The position numbers were made by a program, and so were the translations under genes. Shown piece by piece: positions 14,923 to 22,561 of a DNA stretch of 22,561 nt. Position 1 is the stretch's first letter, and each line of letters opens with the position of its first letter. The notes beneath the pieces are model-generated. The model was given only the letters and a program-made list of their open reading frames with translations, did no database searches and had not been told where the DNA came from. Source of the DNA: an uncultured Acidiphilium sp. (GTDB taxonomy: Bacteria > Bacillota > Clostridia > Christensenellales > Borkfalkiaceae); the NCBI GenBank assembly GCA_902495325.1, contig CABUWK010000039.1:1-22561 (forward strand), in the 5' to 3' direction.

Positions 14923-15999
14923 ATGATCAATTTCAGCGTCGGTCCCGTTCAGATGAACGAGGCGGTATTAAAAGTCGGAGGAGAACAGATCCCTTATTTC
15001 AGAACGGACGAGTTTTCCGCGATCATGAAAGAAAACGAAAGGTTGATGCTCGGGTTTATCGGCGCGCCGCAGGGGTCGCGCGCCGTTTTCCTTACGGGAT
15101 CGGGAACGGCTTCGATGGAAGCCGCGGTGATGAACCTTTTATCGGAGGAGGACAAAGCGCTCGTCGTGAACGGCGGTTCGTTCGGACAGCGTTTTGCCGA
15201 TCTGTGCGCGCTGCACGGCGTGCCTTACGAAGAGATTCGTCTGACGGCGGGTTCCGCTTTGACGGAAGAAGATCTGAAACCTTATGAAAACAAGGGGTTC
15301 ACGGCATTTCTCGTCAACATTCACGAAACTTCTACGGGCGTTCTTTACGATGCCGGTATGATCGGCGATTTCTGCCGCCGCAACGGGCTGCTGTATCTTA
15401 TGGACGCGATCAGTTCTTTTCTTGCCGATCCGATCGACATGGAGTCCTGCGGGGCGGACGTGATCCTGACGGGGTCGCAGAAAGCCCTGGCATGCGCGCC
15501 CGGCGTATCGATCGCCATGCTTTCCCCGCGGGCGCAGGAACGGGCTCTTTCCCGTCGTTGCCCCTGTATGTATCTCGATTTCGCTTCCGCTCTGAAAAAC
15601 GGCGAGCGCGGGCAAACCCCGTTCACCCCCGCCGTGGGAACGCTGCTCGAGATCCACGAAAGGCTGAAAGGGATCGAACGGGAAGGCGGCGTGGCGGCGG
15701 AACGGGAAAAAATCGCTTCGCTTGCCCGCTATTTCCGGAAAGGTATCGAAGGGTTTCCCTTCCGGATCGCTTCTTCGTCTCTTTCGTCGGCGGTCACGCC
15801 GCTGGCGCCGAGGGACGGGATTTCCGCTTACGATATCTTTACCTGGCTGAAAGACGGTTACGGGATCTGGGTATGCCCGAACGGCGGCGCGCTGAAAGAA
15901 AAGATATTCCGCGTGGGGCATATCGGCGCGCTTACGACCGCCGATTACGATACCCTTTTTTCCGCACTGAACGATCTGCGCGCGAAAGGGAAAATCTGA
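14923..15999 (+). CDS. Class-V PLP-dependent aminotransferase (AGXT / 2-aminoethylphosphonate transaminase-like)
   Basis: ATG 14923 gives 358 residues, the normal length for the family; an in-frame ATG at 14869 lies within the upstream hairpin and is disfavoured. PLP-site motifs are present: FLTGSGTASMEAAV (56-69) for the phosphate, VNIHETSTGVLYD (131-143), YLMDAISSFLADP with Asp161 (158-170), and ILTGSQKALACAPG with the Schiff-base Lys187 (181-194). Related enzymes transaminate alanine/glyoxylate, serine or phosphonoacetaldehyde/pyruvate. In this cassette a likely task is adding an amino group to an aldehyde or keto group on a phosphorylated or phosphonylated small alcohol before or after CDP activation. 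No phosphonate-forming PepM gene is in the window. It is followed after 15 nt by the TagD-oxidoreductase gene, so co-translation is likely. Confidence 0.82.
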   Translation: MINFSVGPVQMNEAVLKVGGEQIPYFRTDEFSAIMKENERLMLGFIGAPQGSRAVFLTGSGTASMEAAVMNLLSEEDKALVVNGGSFGQRFADLCALHGVPYEEIRLTAGSALTEEDLKPYENKGFTAFLVNIHETSTGVLYDAGMIGDFCRRNGLLYLMDAISSFLADPIDMESCGADVILTGSQKALACAPGVSIAMLSPRAQERALSRRCPCMYLDFASALKNGERGQTPFTPAVGTLLEIHERLKGIEREGGVAAEREKIASLARYFRKGIEGFPFRIASSSLSSAVTPLAPRDGISAYDIFTWLKDGYGIWVCPNGGALKEKIFRVGHIGALTTADYDTLFSALNDLRAKGKI

Positions 16000-16014
16000 G
16001 CGGACGGGGGAGAA

Positions 16015-17358
16015 ATGGTCAAAGTTATCACGTACGGAACGTACGATCTGTTACATTACGGGCATATCAATCTGTTGAAACGTGCGAAGGAACTCGGCGA
16101 CTATCTCATCGTCGGCGTTACGGCGGAAGGTTTCGATCGGGAAAGAGGGAAAATCAACGTTCACCAGTCTTTGATGGAGCGGATCGAAGGGGTCCGTTCT
16201 GCCGGGATTGCGGACGAGATCATCGTGGAAGAATACGAAGGGCAGAAGATCGACGACATCCGTCGGCTCGGCGTAGACGTTTTCACCGTGGGGTCGGACT
16301 GGAAAGGAAAATTCGATTATCTCGAAAAATACTGCAAAGTGGTTTATCTCGATCGCACGGAGGGCATTTCGAGCACGGAGATCCGCGCGGGGTCTTCCGT
16401 AAAGATCGGGTTTGTCGGGAACGAGGCGTTTATCGTCAAATTCGCGGAAGGCTCGGAAAGCGTGAACGGACTGAAGTCCGCCGGTATTTATACCGACCGC
16501 GCGGATATTTTCCCCGAATCTCTGCAAACTTCCGTTTTTAAAGGAAGTTACGGCGAATTTTTAGACGGGACGGATTGCGTGTATTTCGCGACCCCCGCCG
16601 ACCGCCACGAGAAACAGATCGAAGAAGCTCTTCTTGCGGGAAAGCACGTGCTGTGCGAATCGCCCGTGGCGGATTCCGAAAAGGGCTGCGAAAAGCTTTT
16701 CTCTCTTGCCGAAAAACGCGGGCTCGTTCTGATGGACGGCATCAAAACGGCGTATTCTCTGGCTTACAGGCGGCTTTTGCTGCTGGCGCAGACGGGGAAG
16801 ATCGGCAGGGTGGTTTCGGTGGAATCCACCTGCACGAGTCTTCTGCCTGAAGCAAGACTGTCCGATCTCGACGGGGAGATGAAGGGTATTTACGACTGGG
16901 GTCCAACGGCTCTTCTGCCCGTGTTTCAGCTGCTCGGAACGGAGTATGTGTCGAAAGACATCATCGTCGGTTATTTCGACGAGGAGAAGAAGTTCGACGC
17001 TTTTACCGAGATCCGTTTTCTCTATCCGGATGCGGTCGCGAATGTAAAAATCGGAAAAGGGGTAAAATCGGAAGGCGAACTGATCGTTTCGGGAACGAAA
17101 GGATATCTTTATGTGCCCGCGCCGTGGTGGAAATCGGAATATTTCGAGATCCGTTACGAGAATGCGAACGAGAACAAAAGATTCTTTTTTCAGTCCGAAA
17201 ACGAGGGGATCTGTTACGAGCTTCTTTCCTTTTGCAGAAACGCGGAATCGGGCGGCGGGTTTTCGCACATCGCGCGCGAAGTTTCGCAAGCCATTTCGAA
17301 AACGGTGGAAGAATTCGAAAAGGGAACGAACGTTAAGAAAATAAAATTTAAACGTTAG
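16015..17358 (+). CDS. TagD-type cytidylyltransferase fused to a Gfo/Idh/MocA-like oxidoreductase
   Basis: ATG 16015 follows a GGGGGA site. Residues 1-127 match glycerol-3-phosphate cytidylyltransferase (TagD) almost end to end: VKVITYGTYDLLHYGHINLL with the HxGH His14 and His17, VDVFTVGSDWKGKFDYL, and RTEGISSTEI (114-123). This part should make a CDP-alcohol from CTP and a polyol phosphate. Residues 129-447 look like a Gfo/Idh/MocA dehydrogenase: a Rossmann start (KIGFVGNEAF), VYFATPADRHEKQIEEALLAGKHVLCESP (189-217), and GIYDWGPTALLPVFQLLG (291-308). The usual EKP catalytic lysine is Ser216 (ESP), and the glycine-rich nucleotide loop is atypical, so redox activity may be altered or lost. A fused cytidylyltransferase and reductase has a precedent in CDP-ribitol synthesis (Bcs1), but with different families. 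The stop codon overlaps the first bases of the repeat at 17356. Confidence 0.87.
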   Translation: MVKVITYGTYDLLHYGHINLLKRAKELGDYLIVGVTAEGFDRERGKINVHQSLMERIEGVRSAGIADEIIVEEYEGQKIDDIRRLGVDVFTVGSDWKGKFDYLEKYCKVVYLDRTEGISSTEIRAGSSVKIGFVGNEAFIVKFAEGSESVNGLKSAGIYTDRADIFPESLQTSVFKGSYGEFLDGTDCVYFATPADRHEKQIEEALLAGKHVLCESPVADSEKGCEKLFSLAEKRGLVLMDGIKTAYSLAYRRLLLLAQTGKIGRVVSVESTCTSLLPEARLSDLDGEMKGIYDWGPTALLPVFQLLGTEYVSKDIIVGYFDEEKKFDAFTEIRFLYPDAVANVKIGKGVKSEGELIVSGTKGYLYVPAPWWKSEYFEIRYENANENKRFFFQSENEGICYELLSFCRNAESGGGFSHIAREVSQAISKTVEEFEKGTNVKKIKFKR

Positions 17359-17639
17359 GTTTAGCATTCGTTATCCATAACTATTTTTACGGCGAAAAAT
17401 CGGTTTATGACTGTGTTAAACGCTCGGCAATATACGGAAGAGTATTATTTTGAGCGTTTGCCTTGTCAAAACGCGATTTTTCATCCGTAAAAACGCTTCG
17501 CGCCTTAAAGAGCTTATTTTTCGATGATTTTTCCCGATTTCAAAATCGATAGTACTTGATCGTACATCAATAGAGAAATCGGGGAAAAGGGCGAAAAAGA
17601 AGCCTTTAAGGTAATTAGTGATAGCGAATGCTAAGCCTA
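17356..17639. repeat. Full-length dispersed inverted-repeat (MITE-like) element
   Basis: The 284-bp unit starts TAGGTTTAGCATTCGTTATC and ends GATAGCGAATGCTAAGCCTA, which are imperfect terminal inverted repeats. Inside lie two hairpin blocks. Block A (17389-17481) has AAAAATCG/CGATTTTT and AAACGCTC/GAGCGTTT arms. Block B has CCTTAAAG/CTTTAAGG (17503-17510, 17604-17611) and CCCGATTTC/GAAATCGGG (17533-17541, 17575-17583). There is no coding capacity. If the outer TA is the target duplication, it would suit an IS630/Tc1-type transposase acting in trans, but that is a guess. Block A plus one end recurs inverted at 1-118, and block B recurs at 9795-9943. It separates the cassette from the peptidase gene. 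Confidence 0.8.
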
Positions 17640-17659
17640 CAGAAAATAACGGAGGAATC

Positions 17660-19288
17660 ATGAAAGTTTTCAGAAAAATCTTCCTTGCGGTCACGCTTAT
17701 ATGCCTTATCTGCACGGCATGTTTCGGTTGCCGCATCCTGGACGGAAAATATCCGATGTTCACCCCCTCTTATTCCGAACGCGCTTATATCGCGCCGGAC
17801 GAAAACGCGATCGACAAACTGATCGCGGAGACGGAAAAACTTTCCGGAACGGAAGGAAATCGGAGAGAGCTTTTAAAAAAGAGAGAGGAACTACTTACCG
17901 TTTTTTACGAGGTTCTGACCTCCCGCACGGTCGCGGATATCGAGTATTATAAAAATACCGCCGACGAAACGCTGAAAAACCGCGCCACATATATCGACGA
18001 TTATTCCAACGTTCTTTTAAACCGCGTGCTCGAAACGGAAAAGAAACTTTTTTCGTCCGCCTATCGAAGCGTACTGATCGAAGCGACGAGCGAAGAATAC
18101 GCCGCTTCCCTCGAAACCAGCGAAACGAAAAGCGACGCCGTGCTCAAGCTCGAACAGAAAGAATCGGAACTCGAAAACGAATACGCCGCCGCCTATAAAA
18201 CGGCAGACGGCGCAACGATTGCCGGAATTTATAAAGAGCTGATCGTCACGAGAAACAAGATAGCCGCGGAATACGCCGACGAAAACGGCAAGCCTTACGC
18301 CAATTACCATGATTACGCCTACGCAAAGTTGTACGCCCGCGATTACACGCCGGAAGAGGCAAAAGATTTCCGCGCCTCCGTCCTTTCCGAGATCAAACCG
18401 CTTGCGGACGAGATGAAAACGATAGATTCCTCTTACTTTACGGGCGACCGCCGCGCGGGATTTTTCTCCTTATCCGAAAAATCGCTGAAAGAAATATCCA
18501 AGCGGGTGATCCGCGAAACGGCGCCGGAAACTCTTTCGAGCTGGACCTATATGATCGATCGCGATCTATACGATTTCTCGGTGAGCGACACCAAAATGGA
18601 CACAAGTTTCGTTACCCCTTTCGCCGCTTACGGAGACGGTTTCATGTTTGTTAACGCCGCGGGCAATCTGTCCGACCTCGGAACCGTCATGCACGAATTC
18701 GGACACTATAACGCCCTGTTCGCAACGGACGCCGACAAGGAAGGAAACGAGGCGGAGAGCATCGATCTCGCCGAAACCCATTCGCAAGCGTTCTCGCTGC
18801 TTTGTCTGCCGGCGGTGAAAAAGGTACTCGCATCCGAGCAGCTTTCTTCTTATTACGATTACTACGATTATTACGTTATTTTCGAAAGCCTGTGGTCTCT
18901 GCTGTCCAATTCGGCATTCGAACAGTTCGAATACGAAGTTTACCGCGCCGCCCCCGAAAATCTTACCGAAAGTTATTTCAACCAAACCTTCGGCACGGCG
19001 ATCTCCTCTTACTGGGGCGCGACAGACTATTCTTATTACGAGATCCCGCACTTCTTTCAGTCCCCTGCCTATTGCGTAAGCTACAGCGTTTCCCTCGTTT
19101 TTGCGTCCGAGATCTGGGCTCTTGACAATGCGAAGGACAAATACCTCGAAACGGTTTCTTACGGGGCGTATCACAAACTCGGAGACGTGGTATCCGCCGT
19201 GGGGCTCGAAAGCCCGCTCGAACCTTCCGTCGTGAGCAAGGTCGCAGAGAAATATCGCTCGCACATTACGGATACTTTCGCGGCGTAA
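17660..19288 (+). CDS. Exported M3-family-like zinc oligopeptidase
   Basis: ATG 17660 follows GGAGGA and gives 542 residues; the frame opens earlier in the repeat at a GTG, which is not a plausible start. The N-terminus is a signal sequence (KVFRKIFLAVTLICLICTAC); cysteines 18, 21 and 24 make a lipoprotein possible, but no cysteine sits in a clean lipobox. The catalytic core is LGTVMHEFGHYNALF (340-354) with zinc ligands His345 and His349, and AETHSQAFSLL with Glu372 as probable third ligand, as in M3 (oligoendopeptidase F-type) enzymes. It likely trims peptides outside the membrane. Its own promoter was not found; its ribosome binding site lies just outside the repeat end, so the repeat may influence its expression. 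A terminator follows at 19348. Confidence 0.82.
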   Translation: MKVFRKIFLAVTLICLICTACFGCRILDGKYPMFTPSYSERAYIAPDENAIDKLIAETEKLSGTEGNRRELLKKREELLTVFYEVLTSRTVADIEYYKNTADETLKNRATYIDDYSNVLLNRVLETEKKLFSSAYRSVLIEATSEEYAASLETSETKSDAVLKLEQKESELENEYAAAYKTADGATIAGIYKELIVTRNKIAAEYADENGKPYANYHDYAYAKLYARDYTPEEAKDFRASVLSEIKPLADEMKTIDSSYFTGDRRAGFFSLSEKSLKEISKRVIRETAPETLSSWTYMIDRDLYDFSVSDTKMDTSFVTPFAAYGDGFMFVNAAGNLSDLGTVMHEFGHYNALFATDADKEGNEAESIDLAETHSQAFSLLCLPAVKKVLASEQLSSYYDYYDYYVIFESLWSLLSNSAFEQFEYEVYRAAPENLTESYFNQTFGTAISSYWGATDYSYYEIPHFFQSPAYCVSYSVSLVFASEIWALDNAKDKYLETVSYGAYHKLGDVVSAVGLESPLEPSVVSKVAEKYRSHITDTFAA

Positions 19289-19347
19289 ACGAAAAACGAA
19301 AAGCCCGATCCGATCCCTGACCGAAACGGTCTCCGTAAAACCAAAAT

Positions 19348-19391
19348 AAAACGCTTTTGCGAAAGAAGATATCTTCCCGCAAAAGCGTTTT
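19348..19391. terminator. Rho-independent terminator after the peptidase gene
   Basis: AAAACGCTTTTGCG (19348-19361) and CGCAAAAGCGTTTT (19378-19391) are perfect 14-bp complements. The loop contains the palindrome GAAGATATCTTC. Six T follow on the plus strand. It could also serve the minus strand. Confidence 0.85.
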
Positions 19392-19401
19392 TTGTATACC
19401 C

Positions 19402-19427
19402 GGCATTCGCCGCCCTAAGCTATTTTT
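19402..19427. repeat. Degenerate copy of the repeat's terminal motif
   Basis: GCATTCGCCGCCCTAAGCTA followed by TTTTT matches the terminal motif GCATTCG-TTATCA-CTAACTATTTTT apart from the central six bases and one more position. It starts about 8 nt after a terminator, like the copy at 9795. No second end was found nearby, so it may be a decayed solo end. Confidence 0.45.
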
Positions 19428-19447
19428 CGGGGGATACCGAAGTCCGA

Positions 19448-19612
19448 TCAAAGCATAAATCCATTTCTTTTATCGGTTTGCCAATCCGCATAGTGCAACT
19501 CACAGTCGATCAATCCGCCGCCGACAGCTTTCACGGCTTTATATGTCGTAAATTCCTCATAAAGCAATCACTTGTTCCTGTAACTTTCCGCGTTTCCGTG
19601 GAATAATCCCGC
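19448..19612 (-). pseudogene. Possible remnant of a gene 3' end
   Basis: Read on the minus strand, 19567-19448 encodes 39 residues, including EEFTTYKAVKAVGGGLIDCE and HYADWQTDKRNGF, ending at TGA. The same frame continues upstream through one in-frame TGA (19568-19570) into GLFHGNAESYRNK. The composition is protein-like, but I recognise no family and there is no ribosome binding site. It lies downstream of the surface-protein gene, on the same strand, in an otherwise empty gap (19428-19672). It may be a decayed gene end or chance. Confidence 0.3.
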
Positions 19613-19672
19613 TTTTCGCTTCGGTTAAAGCGTCTGCATAAACTTGATTTTGTTTATGTTTGTAAATATGTT

Positions 19673-22561
19673 TTAAACGCGTTTCTTTTTACGTACGATT
19701 GCGATAATGACGGCAATCACAGCAACAGCCGCAACGCCGCCCACTGCAACGGGAACAACGGGGAAATTTCCGCCGCGCTCTCCACCGGTGACGGTAACGG
19801 TAGCCGTCAGTTCGATATATTCGTTATCGGAATCGACGTCGTAAATCGACGGATCGAGATGAATTATCGCTTTTACCGTAAACTTGCCGGGTTTCAGTTC
19901 GGACGGCAAGCCTTCGTAAGTAACCGTAACGCCCTCGGGCAGATTGCCCGAAATTTTGATGTCGTTCGGGTTCGATCCTTTCTCTACGGTAACGTCCTTA
20001 AAAGAAATACTGTTCTTGTCGAAATGCAACCGCTTTATTTTGAACCTAATTTCGTCACTTGTAAAACGGTCGTAATTTTCGGTTCCGTCAACGTGAACCA
20101 TAAAGACATATTCGCCTATTTCGGTAGGTATTCCGTCAATCCTTGCACCGTTAAAATAGAAGGTGTATGTCGGCGTACCGAAACGGGTTAAAGGCAAGTC
20201 GTATTCCTTATCTCCGTATTCGATACTGTAAGAATCTTTAAGATCGACGAGTTCGTTTTTGGATTTACTGATTATGAATTCAAATATAACGAATCCGCTG
20301 TAATCTGCTTCGTCATCGGGAACATGGATAACTACGGCGTATGAACCGACGTCCGAAGGCGCGCCTTCGATTACGACATCATCGAAACCAACTTTTTTTA
20401 CATAAGTATAAACCAGTTTGTTTACATCATAATTGTCGGATACGGTAAGCGTAGTCGGGTCAAAACCCTTTACGGCAGTTCCGTCGTAAAAATGCGCATA
20501 CTGACCGCTGACTTTTAATTCAACATATGCTTTATTGATAACAAAATTTAATCTTTCGCTGTTGAATTCCTCGCTGTATTCCGTTTCGGCGACGTGTATG
20601 GAAAGTTGATAGCTACCCGCATGAACTGGTCTGCCGTCAAGAACGTTTCCGTCTTTATCATAGTAAGTATATTCGGGCGTGCCGTATATAGTTCCGATAA
20701 GGTACGGATTTTCGTCGCCGAAATCCCAGCCGCTAAAATCATCCGTAGAAGCATTAAGTTCGTTAGTCGTTTTTGAAATTTCGTAACTTACGGTCAAACT
20801 GCCTTCAAAATCTTCGTCCGTTTCGGGAACGGCGAAAGTAACAAGGTATCTTCCTACGCTTACCGGTTCTTCGCTAAGCGTGACGCCGTCTGCCGTTTTG
20901 AAGGAAATAACAAGGTTATTCTTGTCGTATCCGTTGTTTGCCCTTACAAAGCCGAGAAGATTATTGCCCTTTTTGTCCCCTGTATACCGGTAGTTAAAAT
21001 CACCGAGCGCGTCTATCGTTACAGTCGTTTTACCGATAGTTTTAAGCGTGACGTACACGTCGAAATCTTCGTATAACGCGCAAGAAACAGTCAGTTTTAT
21101 GCGGGCGGGTTTGCCTTTTACGGAATCCGCTTTGCCCGTAACGGAAATCTGTTTTTTGTCGGCAGTAACCGTACCGATAATACCGTCTTGGTCAAGATCG
21201 ATCGCCGCACTCTTTATAGTGTATTCTCCGACGTTTGTTATATTTGCCGACAAATCAAAGATTGTTGCCGCAGTCTTTCCCGCTATCAGTTCTTTTTCGC
21301 AAATCGTTTTGCCCGCTTCGGCATAATCTCCTTTTTCGATATAGAAAACGATTACTTTACTTTCGGCTTTTTTATAAGTATCGCCTTCGGCAACGACTGC
21401 CTTGAGATAATGTTTGCCGACAGCGGTCGGAACATCGGTCGAATAATCGGTGATATTGCTGCTATACATATAAACGATAGTATCATTGCCGTATTTTGCC
21501 TGCGCGCCCGTAGGTTGACTCGGCGTTGCGCCGTACTTCCAGTTTGCTATCGTCGGCTGAGCGATAAACTCATTCAAGCGTTTTTTGATAGAGAAACTTG
21601 CGTATCCCGAAATGTAAGCTTTATAGTTTTCGGACTCTTCAGTATAGGCTTTTACATAATAATCGCCGATTTCGGTAGGAACGTCATCCGTATACCCACT
21701 GTCGCTTTTGGTAGAAAACATAAAGTGAACAGTGCCGAATCGTGCGGTCAACTCGGGGTACACGAGTTCTTCATCGTATTCTATACTTTTGAAATTTTCG
21801 ATATTCCCCTTAATGTCGTTGGTCGCCTTATCGAACTTGAAATCTTTATAAGCGGTCACACCGCCGAAAGTTGCTTTAACTGTATACATTCCGGCGTTAG
21901 TCGGCGGGGTTGTCGATTCGGGATAGGTTGTGCCGTCCCTACCTACAAACACAAGCGACGGAGCGGCTTCAAGACCTTCCTGATCCCAGTTTGCAACAGT
22001 GGCGGAAGCACCCGCAAACGGCATGCCTGTATATGCGTTATTTCCCGCAGTGTTAACGTCTACATTTATAGTATAAGTAGGCGTAACGGTTACGTCGCAG
22101 TTACCCTTGCCTTCGCATACGGCGGTCAGAACGTTGTCGGTTTCGCCGAGTTTGCCTACCCACTTATGAACGTGCGGTTCGATAAAGTTCAAAGAAAGAG
22201 AGCCGTCATCGTTTTCGGTAATCGAGTCTATCGAAGTCAAGTTTATATACACGCAGAAACGAATCCCCGCTGTGTTTGTAATTAAAGAAGGCTCATATAT
22301 GTATCTGAACCAATATGCATTATCGGCGGATGAACACTCTGTAGAAGTCCACCAATAAAAATCCTCTTCCGCTGCGCTCGATTTAACAAAAAAATTGTCT
22401 ATTATACCTTTTTCTGGAGCCCACAAAACATCATTCCCTTCGTTTGGTACAATTCCAAGTTTTTCTTTTTCGTTAAAAGCGACATCTGCTATTTTTGTTA
22501 TATTACTCTTCACAAAACTGTTATCGTAAATGTTATCCGATCCGTATTTCGTTTTTCCAAA
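19673..22561 (-). CDS. Large membrane-anchored surface protein with MBG/Ig-like modules (5' end missing)
   Basis: The minus-strand frame runs from the TAA at 19673 to the window edge without a stop, so the start and any signal peptide lie outside; 962 residues are visible. The first ~75 residues (YDNSFVKSNITKIADVAFNE, then WWTSTECSSADNAYWFRY) resemble DUF6273-type domains. A cysteine-containing HVHKW segment follows, then roughly nine beta-rich modules of about 80-95 residues. Several carry the pattern NEL/NEF ... W/IEYG ... FGTPTYTFYF ... GxYxVxV ... FxIxK, typical of MBG/Ig-like stalks of clostridial surface proteins. The end is GG-rich, then one helix (PVAVGGVAAVAVIAVIIAIV) and RKKKRV, i.e. 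a membrane anchor without LPXTG. It is probably an adhesin or envelope stalk; its ligand is unknown. Confidence 0.8.
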   Translation of the reverse strand, partial: FGKTKYGSDNIYDNSFVKSNITKIADVAFNEKEKLGIVPNEGNDVLWAPEKGIIDNFFVKSSAAEEDFYWWTSTECSSADNAYWFRYIYEPSLITNTAGIRFCVYINLTSIDSITENDDGSLSLNFIEPHVHKWVGKLGETDNVLTAVCEGKGNCDVTVTPTYTINVDVNTAGNNAYTGMPFAGASATVANWDQEGLEAAPSLVFVGRDGTTYPESTTPPTNAGMYTVKATFGGVTAYKDFKFDKATNDIKGNIENFKSIEYDEELVYPELTARFGTVHFMFSTKSDSGYTDDVPTEIGDYYVKAYTEESENYKAYISGYASFSIKKRLNEFIAQPTIANWKYGATPSQPTGAQAKYGNDTIVYMYSSNITDYSTDVPTAVGKHYLKAVVAEGDTYKKAESKVIVFYIEKGDYAEAGKTICEKELIAGKTAATIFDLSANITNVGEYTIKSAAIDLDQDGIIGTVTADKKQISVTGKADSVKGKPARIKLTVSCALYEDFDVYVTLKTIGKTTVTIDALGDFNYRYTGDKKGNNLLGFVRANNGYDKNNLVISFKTADGVTLSEEPVSVGRYLVTFAVPETDEDFEGSLTVSYEISKTTNELNASTDDFSGWDFGDENPYLIGTIYGTPEYTYYDKDGNVLDGRPVHAGSYQLSIHVAETEYSEEFNSERLNFVINKAYVELKVSGQYAHFYDGTAVKGFDPTTLTVSDNYDVNKLVYTYVKKVGFDDVVIEGAPSDVGSYAVVIHVPDDEADYSGFVIFEFIISKSKNELVDLKDSYSIEYGDKEYDLPLTRFGTPTYTFYFNGARIDGIPTEIGEYVFMVHVDGTENYDRFTSDEIRFKIKRLHFDKNSISFKDVTVEKGSNPNDIKISGNLPEGVTVTYEGLPSELKPGKFTVKAIIHLDPSIYDVDSDNEYIELTATVTVTGGERGGNFPVVPVAVGGVAAVAVIAVIIAIVRKKKRV

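Noticed and set aside
17618..17659. N-terminal extension of the M3-like peptidase from a GTG in the repeat
   Set aside because: It would precede the signal peptide with residues encoded by the repeat end. The ATG at 17660 has a good GGAGGA site.
1..22561. CRISPR arrays, rRNA or tRNA genes, integrase or transposase genes
   Set aside because: No regularly spaced direct repeats, no rRNA or tRNA signatures and no recombinase-like proteins were seen on either strand. The repeats present are dispersed and inverted.

Overview
The window looks like a chromosomal segment of a Bacillota/Clostridia bacterium, probably an uncultured gut-type lineage. The reasons are strong AGGAGG-type ribosome binding sites, TTGACA/TATAAT promoters, many rho-independent hairpin terminators, teichoic-acid-type genes (TagD-, TagF- and LtaS-like), a DUF523 protein, and a clostridial-style surface protein built of MBG-like Ig modules. 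Genus or species cannot be assigned from the sequence alone.

Layout. (1) 1-118 is the end of a dispersed, hairpin-rich repeat that leaves the window on the left. (2) 662-1426 encodes a secreted, cysteine-rich SIMPL (DUF541)-like protein behind a strong hairpin. (3) 1702-6531 is one probable transcription unit with a clear promoter and terminator: a large GH106-like glycosidase, an RpiB/LacAB-type sugar-phosphate isomerase, a cytosolic glycerophosphodiester phosphodiesterase and a DUF6054-like protein. (4) 6589-7146 is a flavin-reductase-like protein, convergent with a DUF523 gene (7308-7724, minus). (5) 8148-9704 is an NCS2 uracil-type permease with its own promoter and a leader that can form a terminator or a competing helix. 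(6) 9705-10528 is a long intergenic region with a terminator, a repeat copy, two good sigma-A promoters and a structured leader. (7) 10529-17358 is a five-gene cassette: LtaS/sulfatase-like membrane enzyme, YidC/Oxa1 fused to a CDP-glycerol glycerophosphotransferase-like domain, a small one-helix protein, a class-V PLP aminotransferase, and a TagD-type cytidylyltransferase fused to a Gfo/Idh/MocA-like oxidoreductase. (8) 17356-17639 is the only complete copy of the repeat. (9) 17660-19288 is an exported M3-like zinc oligopeptidase. (10) 19673-22561 (minus) is a large membrane-anchored surface protein, cut by the window edge.

The most interesting part is region 7. It combines CDP-alcohol synthesis, a redox step, a transamination, a glycerophosphotransferase physically joined to a membrane-insertase fold, and an LtaS-type extracytoplasmic phosphotransferase or phosphohydrolase. 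This reads as a compact route to a polyol-phosphate (possibly aminated) cell-envelope polymer. The enzyme families are recognisable, but the two fusions and the loss of the usual EKP lysine in the oxidoreductase make the actual product unknown. Copies or ends of the same inverted-repeat element lie on both sides of the cassette. That is consistent with a mobile or rearranged module but does not prove it.
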